Position numbers and translations under genes: made by a program. Under the pieces are notes generated by a model. It searched no databases and was not told where the DNA came from. It saw only the letters and a program-made list of their open reading frames with translations. A DNA stretch of 8,953 nt from Candidatus Krumholzibacteriia bacterium (GTDB lineage Bacteria; Krumholzibacteriota; Krumholzibacteriia; Krumholzibacteriales; Krumholzibacteriaceae): assembly GCA_028706585.1 (NCBI GenBank), contig JAQTVX010000067.1:1-8953 (forward strand), given 5' to 3'. This document shows positions 7,002-8,953 of this stretch, in pieces; the first letter of the stretch is position 1; every line of letters begins with the position of its first letter.

Positions 7002-7444
7002 GCTGCATTCTAAAATGGCAAGAGTTGAATCGCTCCGGCAATCAACGCATTCGCCGAACACTGCATCCTTCCATGCCCGAAAGACAGCGCAGAAGGTGGA
7101 TGATCTTCATGTCCATGAGACCGTTCTGGACCGCCAGTCGCCCGGAAAGTGAGTCTTCCTGGCCCGACCTCAAGAACCATCTTCTAATTTAGTGCGCGAC
7201 GATATCACACCGAAAAGAGCTCCGCAACAGCTTTCTCGGCATTGCGGCGAGATCCCAGACGACCTCGACGTTGATCTCCCGCGATGCGCAGCAGCCAAGA
7301 TCTTGGGGCCACTTCGGAGAGCACGAATAGAAATTCATGGCACCGGCATGAGGCTTATGATATAGTTTTTCGCGGTGCTTGAAAGGCACCCACTGAAACA
7401 GTCCAGCAATCTGGAATGCCGCTCGATACCCGGGAGAGAGAATC
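7002..7444. other. Divergent spacer between ligase and carrier protein genes, no supported gene
   Basis: Open frames on both strands here are short and resemble no family I recognise; their start codons lack ribosome sites. The last ~110 bases are AT-richer and hold TATGAT (7356-7361) and TATAGT (7361-7366) as -10 candidates for the carrier gene, but no good -35 stands at the right distance. On the minus strand, TAAATT (7186-7191) and TAGAAT (7007-7012) are possible -10 boxes for the ligase, also without clear -35 partners. The spacer must hold the control of both arms of the module. It is long for a simple divergent promoter region, so it may include decayed sequence. GGAG at 7433-7436, 8 bases before ATG 7445, is the ribosome site of the carrier gene. 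Confidence 0.4.
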
Positions 7445-7723
7445 ATGAGCGTGGTCAAGGCCGAGGATGTCAAGAAATTCGTCTTTTCTTACCTGGAGGA
7501 TTCGTTCAGGGATATCAATGTAGCCGAGGAGACTATTGCCGACGATTTCGACCTCATGAAGATGGGGATCATAGATTCAATGGGACTCATTGAGCTCACC
7601 TCCGCCATAGAGAACCACTTCAATATTGAATTGGATTTCGAAACCATGGACGCGAATTACATCACGGTCATGGGCCCATTGTGCCGCTACATAGAAGAAC
7701 AAACGCGGAGCGGAACTGAGTGA
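7445..7723 (+). CDS. Acyl/peptidyl carrier protein
   Basis: This small acidic 92-residue protein is all helix by appearance and has the length of a free-standing carrier protein. The phosphopantetheine attachment motif is GIIDSMGLIEL (41-51), with Ser45 as the modified residue. Helix 1 is VKKFVFSYLEDSF, the loop has DDFDLMKMG before the site, and helix 3 follows ENHFNIELDFE, the usual pattern of ACP/PCP domains. It would need a phosphopantetheinyl transferase encoded elsewhere. It probably receives the acid activated by the divergent ligase (5417-6985) and presents it to the acyltransferase, whose gene begins 6 bases after this stop. GGAG 8 bases upstream supports ATG 7445. GC in two sampled 60-base lines is about 47-48 percent (28/60 and 29/60), clearly below the deacetylase-like gene, which suggests a separate origin. 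Confidence 0.92.
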   Translation: MSVVKAEDVKKFVFSYLEDSFRDINVAEETIADDFDLMKMGIIDSMGLIELTSAIENHFNIELDFETMDANYITVMGPLCRYIEEQTRSGTE

Positions 7724-7729
7724 TGAGTT

Positions 7730-8254
7730 GTGATTAGACGACTTCAACGCTACGCGAGAGGGTTCAAGAACAGGATTTTGCAGCACGCAGCCAGATTCAT
7801 GCCCGGAGCGACTTCCTTTCGAGTGTGGTGCCACAGGATGCGCGGCGTGAAGATGGGAAAGAACGTGTGGCTCGGATATGATCTGATACTCGATACGGAA
7901 TTTCCGGACTGGATCTCCATGGGCAACAATGTTGAGGTCAATATGCGGACCACCATGATCGCCCATTTTCACAACATTCCCGGCCAATTGAAAGTCCCCG
8001 AAGATCAACGCATTACGATAAGACTCGAAGATAATGTCTTCATCGGCCCCGGCGTCATCATACTTCCCAACGTGGTTATCGGACAGGGTGCGGCGATCAC
8101 CGCTGGGAGCGTCGTCACAAAGAACATCCCTCCGATGACGCTCGCCCAGGGAAATCCGGCCGCGCCCATCGCAACGCTCGGGATGCCTCTTGCAGGCAGG
8201 ATCGACTACAAGGAATTTCTGAAGAAGCTCAGGCCATACAAACCGGCAAGATAG
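7730..8254 (+). CDS. Left-handed beta-helix (hexapeptide) acyltransferase, WbbJ-like
   Basis: The protein has 174 residues. After an N-terminal helical stretch (1-35), hexapeptide repeats start at GVKMGKNVWLG (about 39-49) and continue through WISMGNNVEVN, IRLEDNVFIGPGVIILPNVV and IGQGAAITAGSVV, the imperfect [LIV]-G-x-x-x-x pattern of the LbH fold. MIAHFHN (about 78-84) supplies the likely catalytic His in the usual loop. GNPAAPIATLG (142-152) is the normal end of the helix, followed by a basic tail. The family transfers acyl groups to sugar hydroxyl or amino groups, usually from acetyl-CoA. Here the carrier protein gene next door, 6 bases upstream, suggests the donor may be acyl- or aminoacyl-carrier. 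The start is GTG 7730; an ATG at 7799 would cut into the conserved N-terminal region (lost Arg-rich helix), so I keep GTG. Translation is probably coupled to the carrier gene. A diverged relative survives as the 3' remnant at 4014-4076. Confidence 0.9.
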   Translation: MIRRLQRYARGFKNRILQHAARFMPGATSFRVWCHRMRGVKMGKNVWLGYDLILDTEFPDWISMGNNVEVNMRTTMIAHFHNIPGQLKVPEDQRITIRLEDNVFIGPGVIILPNVVIGQGAAITAGSVVTKNIPPMTLAQGNPAAPIATLGMPLAGRIDYKEFLKKLRPYKPAR

Positions 8255-8363
8255 CTCGATGCATCCACCTCCTGATCCGACGCTCTCAATGGGCCTTCTT
8301 GAGGTGATTTCACCCGCCGCGTTCATTCGGCTAGCTCGACGCAACCGTCCGAAAGGCGCGCAA

Positions 8364-8391
8364 CCCGGCATTTGTCAAGAGCCGCGCCGGG
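8364..8391. repeat. Inverted repeat around the -35 box of the peptidase promoter
   Basis: CCCGGC (8364-8369) and GCCGGG (8386-8391) are exact inverted arms with 16 bases between them. The -35 box TTGTCA lies inside and the -10 follows the right arm. It could be an operator for a dimeric regulator, or chance in GC-rich DNA. No T-run follows, so it is not an intrinsic terminator. Confidence 0.3.
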
Positions 8392-8401
8392 ATGTTATAA
8401 T
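8372..8401 (+). promoter_or_regulatory. Sigma-70 promoter of the M1 peptidase gene
   Basis: -35 TTGTCA (8372-8377, five of six), 18-base spacer, and a perfect -10 TATAAT (8396-8401). Predicted transcription starts near 8408, leaving a leader of about 29 bases. This is the best promoter in the window and marks the peptidase as a transcription unit separate from the polysaccharide genes. Confidence 0.7.
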
Positions 8402-8423
8402 AATAGGTGGCGCTTGAACATTC

Positions 8424-8430
8424 GAGGAGG
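8424..8430 (+). promoter_or_regulatory. Strong Shine-Dalgarno of the M1 peptidase gene
   Basis: GAGGAGG with 6 bases to ATG 8437, an ideal spacing. It fixes the start of the peptidase, which is further supported by the signal peptide that begins at this codon. Confidence 0.85.
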
Positions 8431-8436
8431 ACATCG

Positions 8437-8953
8437 ATGTTTCGCAAACTCGTCTTCGCCGCCACCCTGCTGGCCGCGGCGGCTCCGACGCTCGCTCAAT
8501 CCCCCTTCGAGGAGATTCACGGCGACGTTCTGAGTAAAATGGAACTGATGAGGGCACGCAAGTCGTCTGCTGCCACTCCACTCCTTGCGCCGCAACCTAC
8601 TTCCAACCAGCTCCTCTACGACGTCCTCCATTACACGATCGACGTCGCCATCGATCCGACAGCGAAGGTCATCGAAGGAAGCGTCACGGTCAGAATCACG
8701 CCGATCTCGGGAACGCTCGATTCTATGGAGATCGACGCTGACGACGCGCTCACGATATCGCTCGTGCGGGTGGCTGCCGGAGACACACTCGCATGGGTTC
8801 GATCGACAGGACTGCTTACGGTCAAGTTCCCCGCCGTCATCTCTCCCGGAGACACGATCGACGTGGAGATACTCTACGGCGGGAGCCCCTCATCCTCGAG
8901 CGATCCTGGGCTTTTCTTCTCCTCGGCGGCCGGATATCCGCTCATCTACTCCC
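8437..8953 (+). CDS. Secreted M1-family metallopeptidase (gluzincin aminopeptidase-like), N-terminal part
   Basis: This gene is open through the right edge; 172 codons are visible. Residues 1-20 form a Sec signal peptide: FRK, then a hydrophobic core LVFAATLLAAAAP, and TLA before QS as a probable signal peptidase I site. After a short linker (21-58) comes the N-terminal beta domain of M1 peptidases: YDVLHYTIDVAIDPTAKVIE (61-80), GSVTVRITPIS (81-91), LDSMEIDADDALTISLVRV (94-112), LLTVKFPAVISPGDTIDVEI (126-145) and YGGSP, followed by GLFFSSAAGYPLIYS (158-172). The order and spacing match the family, which hydrolyses N-terminal residues from peptides; related secreted M1 proteins act outside the cytoplasm. 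The catalytic HExxH and GxMEN regions lie beyond the window, so activity cannot be checked. It has its own promoter and no evident link to the glycan genes. Confidence 0.85.
   Translation, partial: MFRKLVFAATLLAAAAPTLAQSPFEEIHGDVLSKMELMRARKSSAATPLLAPQPTSNQLLYDVLHYTIDVAIDPTAKVIEGSVTVRITPISGTLDSMEIDADDALTISLVRVAAGDTLAWVRSTGLLTVKFPAVISPGDTIDVEILYGGSPSSSSDPGLFFSSAAGYPLIYS

Noticed and set aside
7338..7354. Possible sigma-54 promoter starting with TGGCAC upstream of the carrier gene
   Set aside because: The GG and GC elements are about two bases too far apart and the -12 element reads TGAG rather than TTGC.
7189..7473. Minus-strand 94-codon open frame in the spacer
   Set aside because: Its start lies inside the carrier protein gene, it has no ribosome site and I recognise no family. 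Kept only as a point within the spacer finding.
8285..8314. Possible terminator after the acyltransferase gene (CTCAA/TTGAG arms, and GGTG-ATTT-CACC)
   Set aside because: Stems are only 4-5 base pairs and no T-run follows either, so an intrinsic terminator cannot be supported.

Overview
The window is a high-GC bacterial stretch holding part of a surface-polysaccharide (O-antigen, capsule or exopolysaccharide type) biosynthesis locus, followed by the start of an unrelated secreted peptidase gene. The genes resemble those of a Gram-negative, probably environmental bacterium. The promoters look like ordinary sigma-70 boxes, and the secreted M1-type peptidase would fit several poorly cultured phyla. 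I cannot name the organism from sequence alone.

Layout. Bases 1-3608 are a minus-strand operon, read right to left: a Wzx/RfbX-like polysaccharide flippase, a GT4 glycosyltransferase, then a GT2 glycosyltransferase cut off by the left edge. Flippase and GT4 are 3 bases apart; GT4 and GT2 overlap by 8 bases. Bases 3609-3888 are a divergent promoter region with a recognisable sigma-70-like promoter on each strand. Bases 3889-4089 hold a short chimeric remnant: the first ~40 codons of an AMP-forming ligase joined to the last ~20 codons of a hexapeptide acyltransferase, with everything between them gone. A plus-strand gene of the polysaccharide-deacetylase type follows (4086-5384) and seems to lack most of a first domain. 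Convergent to it is a complete stand-alone adenylation enzyme (5417-6985, minus). A ~440-base divergent spacer leads to a plus-strand acyl carrier protein (7445-7723) and a left-handed beta-helix acyltransferase (7730-8254). After a short spacer with a clear promoter, a secreted M1-family peptidase gene begins at 8437 and runs off the right edge.

How the genes fit together. The GT2 and GT4 enzymes would build a lipid-linked oligosaccharide and the flippase would move it across the inner membrane. The ligase, carrier protein and acyltransferase form a likely decoration module: the ligase adenylates a carboxylic acid (probably an amino acid, judged by the A4 Asp), loads it on the carrier, and the beta-helix enzyme transfers it to a sugar. 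The deacetylase-like protein would trim N- or O-acyl groups. The remnant at 3889-4089 shows that a second, divergent ligase...acyltransferase module, with both ends in the same orientation, once stood here and was lost by deletion. This is the most interesting point in the window.
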